DNA from: Pseudoscleropodium purum
Lineage: Eukaryota > Streptophyta > Bryopsida > Hypnales > Brachytheciaceae
DNA length: 64,000 bases
Assembly (NCBI GenBank): GCA_963969395.1
Contig: OZ017805.1
Coordinates: 496,001-560,000, forward strand
Direction: 5' to 3'
Position numbers and translations under genes: made by a program. The notes under the pieces were generated by a model, which worked only from the letters and a program-made list of their open reading frames with translations, was not told the DNA's origin and ran no database searches. Numbering within the stretch: the stretch's first letter is position 1; each line of letters opens with the position of its first letter. This document shows, piece after piece, positions 49,305 to 61,379 of the stretch.

Positions 49305-49585
49305 AATGGGTTGTTTGCTGGGGGATATGGGCTGTGTGTTGGATCTCGGTAGCTCATGTTGATGGCTATATGTTGGGACCTTGGTAACTCGGGTTGATGG
49401 GCTACACACTGGAACGTTGATAACTCTAATTGATGGGTTGTACGTTGGAGGGTAGGGCTATATGCTAGGGCCTTGGTAAACTCGAATTGATAGGTTGTAT
49501 ACTGGGGTCTAGAATTGTATGTTGGGCTTTGATAAGCTCGGGTTGATGGGTTTTGTGTTGGGGCCTTGATAAGCTATAGGGTCTC
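49305..49585. repeat. Tandem array around GGGCCTTGGTAAGCTCGGGTT
   Basis: About five or six units of roughly 45-55 bp built on GGACCTTGGTAACTCGGGTTGATGGG-like sequence, directly following the array at 48,770-49,300. They may be two parts of one compound array. Confidence 0.6.
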
Positions 49586-49899
49586 CGAATAAAATTCTAT
49601 TGGGAGGTCCTTGGTTGGGTTACTTGAATATTTGGAAACTAATGACACTATCCTTCCATGGATATTTGGAAGCTAATGTAAAAACTTGTATGGCCCTTCG
49701 TAAAACATGTCAAACCTTCTAAGTCCTATAGTCAAAGCTTCACCATCTTAGTGGTTTAATAACAAAACATGCCAAACTTTCTAAGATCTAGAGTCAAACT
49801 TCGCTGTCATCCAAGGGTACCTCTGTAGTAAAGAAAAATTTGGACTAAGAGTCGACCTATGCTAAGCCAAGAAAACACCAATGATGATTCTTATTAACG

Positions 49900-50640
49900 T
49901 ACTAAAGATCCTCCAAAGTGGCACTGCCAAGGTACGATGGGGGGTTGCTTTAGGATTAGTATTTGACACACAAAAACTCCAAACTCTCACAAGTTAACGT
50001 CCCAAGTTATCCAAAGGAGGGGAGAACTTCCCTCTTTCCCACAACCTACATACACAAGTTCAAAAGGTAAGGTAGAAGGGTCCATGTGGACCTTCAAAAG
50101 CTCAAAGAAGTACAATAAGGATGGAGCCAAAAGTACTCCAAAAACACTATAGAGTTTTTTTGGCTTCAAATGCCAAGATTTTTAAAATCACTTAAACTCA
50201 CAGACCCAACAACAATTGAAGGGGATGACTTTAGAGAGGGAAATGGGGCTCTTAAATAGGTTTCAAGGGACCACTCCCTCCTCTAAACTCCTATTAGCAA
50301 CCTTGGTCTTATACTAATAATACACTTTATCAAATTTGGTGGCAATCTGATAGCAGCAGGATTCTGATAGAGGCCAAATTCCTCAGGAATTAATCACATG
50401 GCGGTACACTGCGACATTGACCAACGCTCTAGAAGCATACAACAATGGATTGAAGTCAATAAGGAGACTTTTCTTCCTCCCTTACACCTACTGAAGACCA
50501 TAGGCTAGTTATTTTTTTCAAGAGAGCGTATTATTAGCACAAATTAGAGTATCTAATTTAGCCATGAATTGCCACATTCATAAGGGAAATTAGCCTTTAA
50601 GGGGCTAAGTGATTCAAACCTACAAAACCAACTATCTTGT
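49900..50640 (-). mobile_element. LTR-retrotransposon remnant, copy B
   Basis: On the minus strand it aligns by eye with copy A. CCTATTTAAGAGCCCC (50,249-50,260 region) corresponds to the TATA region of copy A. TACCTTGGCAGTGCCACTTT (near 49,925) corresponds to the putative primer-binding region TACCTTGGCGATGCCACTTT near 10,468. No coding sequence remains. Confidence 0.5.
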
Positions 50641-51283
50641 GATTCTCTCACCATTCCCAAGCTAGTTTTGTGGAAATTCTATATGTACAATCAAATCTAG
50701 ACTACATACTATAATAGGTATGTTACAACCCTATTTTAGTTTTACACTCTTATAATGATGTTTTGTATACTTTTACCTATTCTAAATTGTGGCTTAAAAC
50801 AAAAGAAAAACTATGAGTCCCAAGTGACAAATTGGAAGTTCACAAGTATCAATGTGGTTGGAACTCTAGAGTAGGACTTCATTCATTTGTAGGAACTTTC
50901 AAAGACTTGTGACTCCACTTTGTTGGAAGCGCCCTAAGTTGTTTCCATATGGCTCAATGCACTTTACTATTTTGAAAACGCAAAAAAAAAGCCGACCTTA
51001 CTTTTGATATGTTCATATAGCCTTTAAGACCCGTTTGATTTAACCTTGCCATTGATTAATTATAGATGATCTATATTTCTAGAGTCAAAACTTTGATGAC
51101 TAATATATTTCTTGGCATCCTTGCAGGTTGATTTGAGTGTTTTCTAGCGCATTGGTTCTTCTTATTCTTCCAATTAGACGGTTGCAAAAATGATCGCAAT
51201 GAATTCATTGTAAGGTAATGACAGCCTACCCTACCCAAGAGAAGAATAACGTTAGCATTCATGTTACAAGACCTCCAACTTCA
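50641..51283. other. No gene seen
   Basis: AT-rich sequence between the LTR remnant and the second relative of the 3.28-kb element. Confidence 0.5.
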
Positions 51284-54200
51284 TGTAGGAACCCTAAAAA
51301 TTAGAATGGAGTTACTTCAAATGGAATTTGAAGTAAAGGAGCCGTTACTAGTATATTTTATTTATTTTTAAGGGTTGAAAACAAAGAAGATACTAATATT
51401 ATAGATTAGGAAAACATTGAATCTCTTAGTGAAATAAACTGGTTAAAGAGGAAAGTGTGTTTTCCATCCTGACCACAACTCGAATCCGGATACTTAGCCA
51501 AAATAATTCAATGAATTTTGACAATATCGGAACCGAATTTGGGATTCATCCAAAAGCTAACAGACACAAGCAGAAGAATAGGCGGAACATTTAATGAGTG
51601 GAAGATCCATTGAAACGATACAATAGTAATATCCAACGGCCATAGGAACAAAAAATTCAGGAAGAAAAAGGAAGGTCGTTTTCCTTCCTTGTTACACTTG
51701 TTTCTGCATTTGGTTGCACTTTAGACTTTCTAGTTGTGTTTTCTTGTTAACAAAAGTAAGGGTTTGAGAGTTTTGAGTTCTGATTTTCAAAAACAAAGAC
51801 ATGAAAGAGAGTTTCCGTCTAAGTGGGTTGTCATGAGGAAGTTGGATGTTCTTGGATTTGAAAAATTAGAAAGGTGGTGAGGTAACTCCAAGTGAAGCAA
51901 GAGACATGGTAAAGATGGAGGTTGAAGAGGAACCGCATCCGGTTACCCTCTAATCAGTTGCTTTAGGCATTCTTGAGGATAAGGAAGAGAGGGCGCAACT
52001 TGAGGTGGACCTATGTCGGATCAAATGTTAAGGGCTTCTCTAGTTGCCATGGAACCTACATGATGAAGCCATGGTGCAAGAACTGACAAAGGAGCAATCC
52101 AACAAGTGGTAGCTGACGATGAAGGCGCAACCATTGAAGTGGACATTGGAGCAATAGGGAATTGAGTACTACTTCCCCAACACTAGAGAATGATGGGCTT
52201 CTTGGACTAACAAGTTTGAGAGTGGTAAATTCATGAATCTGGTTAATTCCAAAGATGGGGATGTAGTCGCGGATTGTAAGGACTTGAGGGAGAGAAGAGT
52301 ATTGGAGTTCTTAGTTCCAATCCTAAACCCTGAGAGACCCAACAGACTCATAGTTATCTTAGCCAACACCATATTTGGAGCCCTATCTAGGGACTGAAAG
52401 GTGAATTGGGGAGTAGTGATTCAAGATGTAGTGGCCAAGATGGTAGGAGCAGTTGGGAAGTCTAAGCCTTTCAGGCTTAGCCCATTTCTCTACCACCTAT
52501 ATGAATCCTTAGATATTTTGAGAGAAAAAGAAAAGTCAGTATACAAGGCTGTTCTAGTTATGCTAGAGTTTGACATTACTAAGGAAGCCAAAAAGGAGCA
52601 ACTAGGAGAGGAGTCCTTGGAACCGGAAAAGAAAGAGATAGCTTCTCGTGAGAAAGGGAAAGGAGAGGTTGAATGTTCAAAGGAGAAAGATCCAATTTGG
52701 GACTTGGACCGGAAGAGCAATGCGTTAAAGAAAGTGATAGAAGAATTGAACCGGATCAAGAATCACATCACTATTGAGAGAGAAATCTCCAGGAAGGTGT
52801 GTGCATTGATGGGGGTTGGATCTTCGGAACTCTATTCGAAAGTGGAGATCCTTCTCCAAAACAAGGATGTCTAGAAGTTAGAGAACCGGATAGAGGAGTT
52901 AACCACTCAAGTGAAAATCCTTCAGGGCAAAGTGAGATAGAAGTCTGAGGAGGTAGAGAAAGAGAGAAGGCTCTCCATTAAGTCCATGGAAACTCTTAGC
53001 CAAATTCAGGACTCCATTGGGCATCCCAAAGATGTGGTGAACAAAGCAAAGTTGTTTGATGCAAGTATTCACAAAGAAGGGTCTTAGCTAGGTCCGAAAC
53101 TAGTCTTAGTCCGTGTGAGTTGTAACAAAAAGATGGAGAGGACGTTGGATGAGATGAAGTTAGTAATGCAGGCGGATTTTGAACCGGAAACCGAAAAAGG
53201 ATCTGATCAATTGAATGGAGCAACACCTTCTAGGTCAATTCTTATCTCTTCACTAGTTTCTAAGGAACAAAGAGAGAGGGGCATAGAGGTTACTCTACCA
53301 CCAACTTGTCCTAGCAGCAGAATGGAGTCGAAAACCGGAAAGGGATCCACATCTGGATTCCAGACTTGGAATCATTCAAAGTTAGGGAAGAGAGCTTGGA
53401 GACACTAGAGAGCAAGGTTTCCAATCCTTCCTTGACCATGTCCAGTTCAGCCAAGCACAAATAGACCGCAAAAAGATCTAAGGAGTGTAGCCCAGATGTT
53501 GTGCTTGACTTGGAAGAAGAGGAGGAGTCTCTAGAGCCAATTGGAGACAAAGGTAGTACGACTAAGTTAGAGGAGGAAATGGAATTGGAATAGACCTCTC
53601 CTCCTTAGAAGGGGAAGAAGAAGATTCCAATTTCGGCTAAGGGTAAGGCAATACGTGGAAGCAAGGCTTCAACTAGTCGTAGGTAGCCAACAAAGAAAGG
53701 GGCGGCCAAATAAGTGGAGGGAACTTTAAAACGGGCCAAGAAATCTTAGGATTAGTTATTTTAGGAATAGAATTAGGTATGTGGAGAAAACAAAAGTTTT
53801 TGTATTTAGAAAGTAATTAGATAGGTACTTTTGTATAGATGTAATTGGACATTCGGATCTAGATTTTCCAGATCTGAGATCCACTTTTGGTGGATTTTGT
53901 TCACATATTAGAAGTCAACAATTTTAGGATCAGGGAAATGTGACGTGGCATTCCCTTGGCCTTGTATTATTCTCTTGGGAGCTTTTAGGGTTCTCAAAGG
54001 TGTTAGTTATTTAGGGGCAAATTGTAATTTGAAACCCCGATCATTTTTACGCTTTGGTAATTTTTTTGATTGAGTAAAGCTAAATCAATTTTTCCACTTT
54101 ATATTGTTGAGTTTGTCACTTGATATTGTATTGGTATGCCGGCAATGCTAGAACCATTGCTTAGTGTAAGTAGCTAGGTTTTGTTGAGTTAGGAAGATTA

Positions 54201-55003
54201 GAAGTGGCCCCCAAATTCTAGCTAGATCCGGTTCCTAGTAGAGCACTTAATGTTGTGGGAGGAATTTGGTGTACTAGATGGATGACTTGTTTGGACTAGT
54301 TACCTTAAAACTTTTGTGTGGGATAGTCGCGTTGAGATTGGGTGTAATCTTTGAAGGTTAAGGCACATGCTAGTCAACTCGTGAAGAGGTCCTACTACAA
54401 CCAGAAGTGAGAGTTAGTATCCGGATATAGTTCATATAGTTAACTAGTTATCTTCTTCACTACTTGAGGGAACTAGAGTTTGGCTTGGTCTGTCATTGTA
54501 GTAAGTGGGGGAAGTAGGGATTTCTTGCATGACCTTCTGGTCCAGATTAGTTGTGAGGAAATACATACTTTTTTGTTTATGTTTATTTTTGTAATATAGT
54601 GGAACTCCAATCATTTAAAAATCTAGGAGGGTAGGATTTACGCGTCCTTCCTTAAATCCAAAAGCGGAACCCTCTAATTTAGAGATTAAACTTCTAACTT
54701 GGTTATTGAAGACTAGAACTAAAAGAGGTACAGTGCTCGGACACTCTTTCTTGGTTATTAAAGAGTGTGAAACAATACAATTTGGGAAGAAGATAGTGGT
54801 ATCAACAAAGACATAAAATCTAAGACTATCTGCTTAAGTACTTGGTGGATACTTGGGTTTGGTGAATTTGGATTTCTATATCTGATTCCAAACACTTTTG
54901 AGTTACAAACTAAATCTCTTGGAACATTACATGAGTCATTTAGTGGTGCTTTTGACACATTTTCGCACTAATTGAGGAATTTGTACTTCCTTGTGCTACA
55001 ACA
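51284..55003 (+). mobile_element. Decayed relative of the 3.28-kb element (copy 2)
   Basis: The right end (TTGTGCTACAACA, 54,991-55,003) aligns with the right end of the intact copy (CTGTGCTGCGACA), with two G-to-A changes, and the preceding 25 bases also align. Its left end is less sure: TGTAGGAACC at 51,284 is about 500 bp before the coding part, as in the intact copy. The flanks CTTCA and CTCCA would be a 5-bp duplication with one change. CCGGA motifs persist in the coding and non-coding parts. Confidence 0.55.
51850..53750 (+). pseudogene. Decayed coiled-coil protein gene of copy 2
   Basis: It follows the intact protein at 26,344-28,002 along its length, with stops and frame changes. For example, LEFLVPILNPERPNRL and TIFGALS match FLVPVLHPEKPTRV and TIFGALS, and a stop stands before KVNWGVVIQDVV. 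The longest open part is 52,401-52,874, which includes the CPYLFHLY-equivalent SPFLYHLY and the acidic linker. The coiled-coil part continues to about 53,400. A Lys/Arg-rich tail (GKKKIPISAKGKAIRG) near 53,610-53,700 is absent from the intact copy. Confidence 0.6.
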
Positions 55004-57250
55004 CTCCATTCCTTCCGTGTAACAATTGAATATGAGATAATTAGACCTATCAACTACAATAAATAATGAGTTTATATTTATTTGGTCTTGCTACTAAATT
55101 TTCAAGGTGACTTGAGGTTTTTAAGTTTAAGATTTGATACTTGCTATTGGATGTGGAATGGAAACTACATTTTGATAATGAATTTTATGATGAGTCAGGT
55201 ACCCAAGATGAACTGATTACGAAAAGGAAATGCCTTCAATGCAAGTCTACAAAATTCAAGAATGATGATTTGTTTCCAAATATCAACCTTAGGCAAGTTA
55301 TTAATCACTTCTTAAGGCGCAACTGACTATAACTTTCTATAGATAACAACAGCTACTTGGTAAATTAAGCTCAAACTTGGATTTGGGAGGGTTCTTATGC
55401 TTTACTTTTTACTTTGTAGTTTATTTCATTGCGGTAAACTGAATTTCACATGGTGAATGTACAAATGTGAAGTTTGAGTATTAAATTAGTCATACACAAA
55501 TGATTCTTGAATTTCTGTAACAGGAAACAAATTCCTCTTCTTCCATGGAAAATTGGTCACATTATTAGAGGAATATAGTCAAAAGCACTACAAACTAGGA
55601 TCTTCCATAACTAGTATCTATGGTAGAGTCTCATATGAATTGTATGGTGGTAGATATAGGTGACCAAAACATGTGCTAGATTGGATGCATAGGTCATCAT
55701 CCCTATTTAATAATTCTACTTTAATTTGGGATCCTCCAAAGAATTCTAATCTAATGATAAAAAAAAATTAGTTGTAAGTGTTTTTTACTCCACCTATAGA
55801 GTAAAAATGTGCACATAGGTCCTAACAGCAATGTTAGTAAATTTCAATGGTATTTCTTCAAAATTAGTGTTCTTTGGCCTTCCAAGCAATGAACACTTTT
55901 ATGTTTATGTTTTCCTAAGTCTAATTAATCATTTTAACCTACCTACTAATTCAAAGTTTAATTCCTAAATGAGTAAGTGAAAAATAATTGATTTGTAAAT
56001 TTTGTCTAAGCAAAGTTGTAGAATATGATTTACTCTTTCCAAAATGGTAAAGTATGTCAAATTCCACTACTCCTACCAAAAGTTATCGACAGATGAAAAC
56101 TATCCCTAACTCTAGCCTAAAACTTCATCCACTTCCTAAAAATAGCAAATTAATTCTAAGAAATCCTGAACTTCAAGATATGATTATTGGTTGGTTAAAC
56201 TATTAGTTTTCTAAGAGAAGTCCTAATTTTGACCTATTTTGAAAAAGTTCATCCAAAATGGGACAAAACTTCATTCACACGTTATTACCTCAAAAATTAA
56301 CCAATTTCTAAAGTAAGTAAGGATGGATTTGGAATTTATAAAAGATTTCCTAATTGAATCTCTCTTCGAAAGATTCTTTAGTAACTATTTCAAAATATTC
56401 TTAATTCTTCTTCTTCTAATATCTATTCTTTGGTTAGTATTATGGACTCTAAAGATTCTTATAGAATCTTCTAAGGTTTTAAGTTGAAATTATAATTTTA
56501 CTTCCTAGTGAAGTGAAATTGGACTCTAAGCTAAATTCTTTAATCTAGTAATTAACAAACTTACTATGCTAAATCTAATTCTAATCTAATTTTAGTTAAG
56601 ATTCTCACTTTAGGTTCTTTTATGGTAATTCTAAGCTATCTCTAATTAATTCTAACTACTAAAATTCTAACTACTTAATTCATGCATTAATCTAAAATTC
56701 AAATCAATTGCAACTAAAATCAAGGGATAATTAAGGTACCTCTACTTTGTAGGAGTCTATTATTACATCATCACAGACAGTTAGATGTATTATGTCAAAG
56801 TATCTGCCCCTCACCATGTTGAGTCTATGCCATTAGTTTTGGTTTTAGCCCTTATTGTTGTTAAACTTGGTTTAACAATGGTTTTCTATTGTTATAAATA
56901 AATCCTAATTTTATTTAGGAATTATTTTTAAATTTGAAATAACTAAATTCACTAAATAACACCAATTATTAAACAAATTTTTGGATTTTTAATTTAATTG
57001 TTATTCCAATTAATTAGTTTAGACATATTAGTTGGAGCTTTGTTTTTATCAATTTGGCCAACTAATTCCAATTGGAATCTTAATTAATTGCAAACGACCA
57101 AATTCTTCAATAGTACTTGGAATCAAATCTAATAGAAAATTTCTTTAATGAATAGCAATGAATAGGAAAAGGAATAGAAATAATTAAACAATGTTCGCAT
57201 GAACAGTAAGATTCTCACCTTAGTAGTTTTTGATTGTTTTAATGACGTTT
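55004..57250. other. No gene seen
   Basis: AT-rich. One 61-codon frame at 55,141-55,326 has no recognisable motif. Confidence 0.5.
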
Positions 57251-59590
57251 GCCACACATGCAATTTAGGTGTAAGTATCTTTACACACAAAACATGGTAA
57301 GATGAGACGAATTATTGTCCCAAGGAATTTCAGATGTATTCCCAAACTTTAGTATTCGGATGGTCGTTTTCTCTTTTACCAACTACTCTCTTTCACTCTG
57401 TTTTAAAATCAACTATTATTTGGATTCCAATCCGGATCTGATTTCACTTAGTTCCCGATTACTTCTCTCAATAAACTAGTTTTTAATACCTTTGTTTTAC
57501 CATCAGAAGGTCTACTCTTGATCTTTCGAGGGGTAGGGACTTCACCACTCTTTCTCTAATTCACTACACAAGTAAAAACAACCAAACAACCAAACACCCA
57601 AATATTTAAGGTGTTGTAGCTCAAAGGGTAGATCTGGATCCTCACAACATTTTGGATGTCTGATCCGGAATGTAGGTCACTTAGGACTACTTTCACTCCT
57701 CCTTACTACAATGACAGATCTCGAGCACCTAGAACTTACAAAGGGATAATCTTTCTAGGTGTAAGACAGATTCCAAGGTTGGCAAGCCTTTCAGTGAGTG
57801 GGAGTTTCCTCTGATGGTCGCTAATCTTTGCACAAAATTGTTTCCAATTTCGGATCTGCATTCACACTACTCTTTACTAGAAACTGGATTACCGTTCTAG
57901 TAGTTTTAAGGCACCATGCACAGTTCCTTCGTCTCGTATCTAATAGCATTACAATAGCGCTCCCTTAATCCGAACTAGTTATCCAAAATCCGGATTCTTC
58001 CTCATCTGTCCTTTTCACATCTCAACGCTCCAAGTAACAAAACAACACAATCCGAATACACGGTTAAAGCCAAAATATTCACCAAGTATATCAAATTAAA
58101 GAAGGGAATGAAATACAACAAAATAATTGCTAGGATGGAATGAGAGGGCAACAAACTTGCCCGCCTTTAAAAATCCAAACCCTAAACCAAAATCAACGCC
58201 TAAGAAGCCAAAAGTCACCCCAAAAATCAAGGCAACCAACCAGTGAACAACTTGGGATATCCAGAACGTTCACAGTCCAACTGTCCCTACAAATCTGGAA
58301 CCCCTAAAACAGTCTGGAACCCAAGCCCATGCTTGGAAATCCCGTTCCGAAATGAAAATCCTACCTATCTACCTATGCTCTATTTATCCCATTATACCTT
58401 TTTTGAGTTGCTTCCGCTTTGACTGTCTAGAGTCTTCACCGAAGTCTTCACCAATGTATTCTTTGCTGATGACCAAGTTTGAGGCTTATGTGAAACCTTT
58501 GGAGGTGAGTCTTTAAATACCGTCTCTTCTTTAGATCCGAACTTCAACACCTCCTCTTCTAACTCCTCAATCTCTTGAAACTCTAGATCCTTGGCTTGTA
58601 GCGATTCACTCAGTTCAATTTTAGTACGATCCTATTTTGGTGTCAACTATTGTATATGGCAAAAATCTTGCAGATGAGACCAAGCAGGATTCGACATTAT
58701 TCTAATCCGTGCGTTGAAGTTGCCGTGAACCACTAATCTGGAATTTATGAACTTTCCAGCAATGATTTTTCCAAGTGGTAGAAAAATTGGGACGGAAACC
58801 CTTTGCTTTGCCGAAACAGACTTTTCACTTGTTCCTTTCTTCGGCTCTAGTACCATAGGTCTTAATGGAGTTTGTGCTTGACTACTTAATGGACCCGCAA
58901 TTGGAGTGAAGATAGACTTCAGTCCTTTTGATTGTGGCTGAATCGAACTACTAGAAGCCTACCAAATCGGAGTCTGTCGAATCGGAGTATTCCAAAATAT
59001 GCTCCTGGAGACTTCCGGAAATCCTTCTAAATTGATAGCCCATTTCGGATCTAGGTACCCCAACAACTTGCGCATGTCCTTCAAAACAATTCCCATTAGA
59101 GCTTCAAAGTCGACTAGGATCTTTACCATCTTTGATCCGGTTGTGTGTCTTTTTTTCTCCAACCAGGCGATGTAGAAGTCAATTCGAATCATCGTATGCT
59201 CCGGATTGATGACGAGTTCCTTAAGGTTGTAGACGAGTCGAAGAGCCTTTGTTTCCTTTTGTCTCACCGCATTCAGCTCCCCCTCCATCCACTCCAGTTG
59301 GGACTTGAGGCTATCATTTTCCTCCTTCAACTTTTGGATTTGTTCCTCTTTCTGTTGAAATTCTTCCGGATTTGGATGTTTTCGGATCTCCTTCAAAATT
59401 TGGTCCAACTCCATCTTGAGTTTGCCCGCGATAAGGAGCACGAGATCCTCTAGTTCGCCATACATCTATTTGACCTGTTGCATCCACTAGATTCGAGCTT
59501 CAAAGAACTCCAACTTTTGAGGATGTTCTAGATTTGGAATCGGCTCCTCCCGTTTCGATGTTAGCGCCGCAGTTTTTGTTATACTAGTGA
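57250..59590 (-). mobile_element. Decayed, 5'-truncated relative of the 3.28-kb element (copy 3)
   Basis: Minus strand. It contains the linker, coiled-coil and tail parts of the protein plus several hundred bases of 3' flank with scattered TCCGG motifs. The N-terminal half of the gene and the 5' flank are missing at about 59,590. I could not identify either terminal repeat, so both limits are approximate. Confidence 0.5.
58397..59590 (-). pseudogene. Coiled-coil part of the element protein, copy 3
   Basis: The best-preserved frame is 59,465-58,959 (168 codons), matching the coiled-coil part of the intact protein. EEFQQKEEQIQKLKEENDSL corresponds to EETRKQEAEIRRLQEEVDKL, and TTGSKMVKILVDFEALM to SGSRMVRILADFAEQVE. 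A stop at the end of that frame is followed by a continuing tail to about 58,397. It cannot encode a full-length protein. Confidence 0.65.
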
Positions 59591-60214
59591 ATGGAAGTTT
59601 GATTGTAGGGATGAATTCAGAACTTGCAAGTTGGTTTGTTAAAAGTTAACAAGTAGCTTTATTTTTCAATATATAAGAGTAAATGTAATTTAAGAAATTG
59701 GGTGCTTCTAAAAGTGTTTTATATTATGAATGTCATCATGCTAGAGAGGACCTTTTCTATAGGTATTTGCATTAATTTGAGCTATGTACATCTTTTAAAT
59801 CTGTACATATAAAATAAATTTTGGTGGACATTCTTTTTCTTCATTAGAAGGTGTTTTTCATTTTTGTCAAATGTTTTATGCTCGCAGAGTACCAAATCAT
59901 AGAACCAAATTGTTGAGAACTCATGAAGTATTTGTATAGGAAATCAAATTTTGAACTAGGAATCATGTATTTATAAGGAAAGGACTTCCATTCCTTTTTA
60001 GAAAGAATATGTAGTATGAAAATCAACAAAATTGTATTGCACTCATAAACAACAATTACAAAGGTCACAAAAATATGTGAAAATGGACATTCAAGTATCC
60101 AAATCAACAAAAAAATCAATGCTTTTTTGTTGATGTATACACCATTTTCTACTAGTGGTTGGACTACCTCAAGTTCTGCATTTAGTATAAGGCAACCGTG
60201 GGTGGACAAAAGGC
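59591..60214. other. No gene seen
   Basis: AT-rich. The 121-codon minus-strand frame at 59,844-60,209 is rich in Ile, Phe and Lys and looks like chance. Confidence 0.4.
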
Positions 60215-60600
60215 ACTAAAGAAGGCGTAGTTGCCTCATATACTTGTAGTGGAACCCTGAAGACCCGTAGTTGCTCCACGTTGACCAACAATTGCTTGAG
60301 AAATATCTACTATTGTTGTCTTTGCCCCATGATTGCTCTAGAAAGACCCGGTGTTTCCTATGTTGAACTCGCAGTCGCCTCTCTAAAACCCAAGGTTGCC
60401 CTACTCTGAGATCTACAATGACCTCTCTGGAATCCAAATTCACCTTGCTTTGAGATCCGCAGTCACCTTAAAATACTTGTAGTCGCCCAGCTTTGAGATT
60501 GAAAATGCCCTAATTTACTTGCAATCGTTTTTCACGCAATCACCCATTTGTATGCGTCCTCCGACACCAAAGTCACTTGTGCTTGCCCCACTTCTAAATC
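60215..60600. repeat. Short-unit array around GTAGTTGCCC / GCAGTCGCC
   Basis: Imperfect repeats of about 35-45 bp containing CGTAGTTGCTCCACGTTG, GCAGTCGCCTCTCT and CCAAGGTTGCCCTACTTTGAGAT-like sequence. It lies upstream of the degenerate coding region at 61,380-63,470, on the same plan as other arrays in the window. Confidence 0.6.
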
Positions 60601-61046
60601 CACTTACCCATGCAGTGTTTGTCACCTTCATTCTCCATTAAGGCTCTTTGGCTTGCATCCCTTGTTGGTTGCATGCATGAAGCGTGTGTGAATATTTACT
60701 TCTTACCAAATTCATCTAGTTTTTTCTGATCTTGAGTTTAGAATGCAAGTCAATCTTATGGATACTAGAGGCAATAGTGAGGGGTCACTTCTTTTCCACA
60801 AACTACAAGTACTCCACGTGAAATCAGAAAGGTTGTTAGAGGTAAGAGTTGGAAGCAAAGGGGCACCATTCACCAAAAGCGATGGCATATGTTGTGGAGC
60901 AAAAACCACCTCACTTTTAAAGGGTGGAATGAAAAGCCAAAGCTATGGACAATGCAAATCTACAAAGATTACATTAAATGGTGACACATCAAAAAATTGT
61001 TTCCAAAATAGCACCATTATCACAACTAATACAACAACAGAGCAAA

Positions 61047-61263
61047 TACTATAAAAAAACTCATGTTTTTGGTGACAAGCCTAATTTTCTTATATGGATT
61101 TTAGGTGATGCCCAATGTGACAAACAAATCTTTTTATGTCACTAGATACGTCCGAAGAACATCAATATTGACATAAAAACACGGGTTTGTTGCATTAGAC
61201 ATTATCTAAAATCTGTTTAAGAAAATTAGGGCTCGTCTCCAAAAACACGGGTTTCTTATAGTG
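61047..61263. mobile_element. CACTA-type MITE, 217 bp
   Basis: The right end, read inward, is CACTATAAGAAACCCGTG; the left end is TACTATAAAAAAACTCATG. The inverted repeats extend over about 45 bp, through GTTTTTGGAGACGAGCC at the right and GTTTTTGGTGACAAGCC at the left. A 3-bp duplication AAA flanks both sides (61,044-61,046 and 61,264-61,266). It is a different subfamily from the MITE at 46,808. Confidence 0.75.
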
Positions 61264-61379
61264 AAACATAAAGTATTGTCAAAGTCCTACTTTCTTTCAA
61301 AGGTGTTTGGAATTGTGGTAGGTTCTTTATAGAACTCTTTTTGTAGACACAAATGAAGTCCCTCTCTTCATTGTTAAAG

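Noticed and set aside
57187..57206. TGTTCGCATGAACAG as the end of the third element copy
   Set aside because: The bases following it do not align with the ends of the other two copies.
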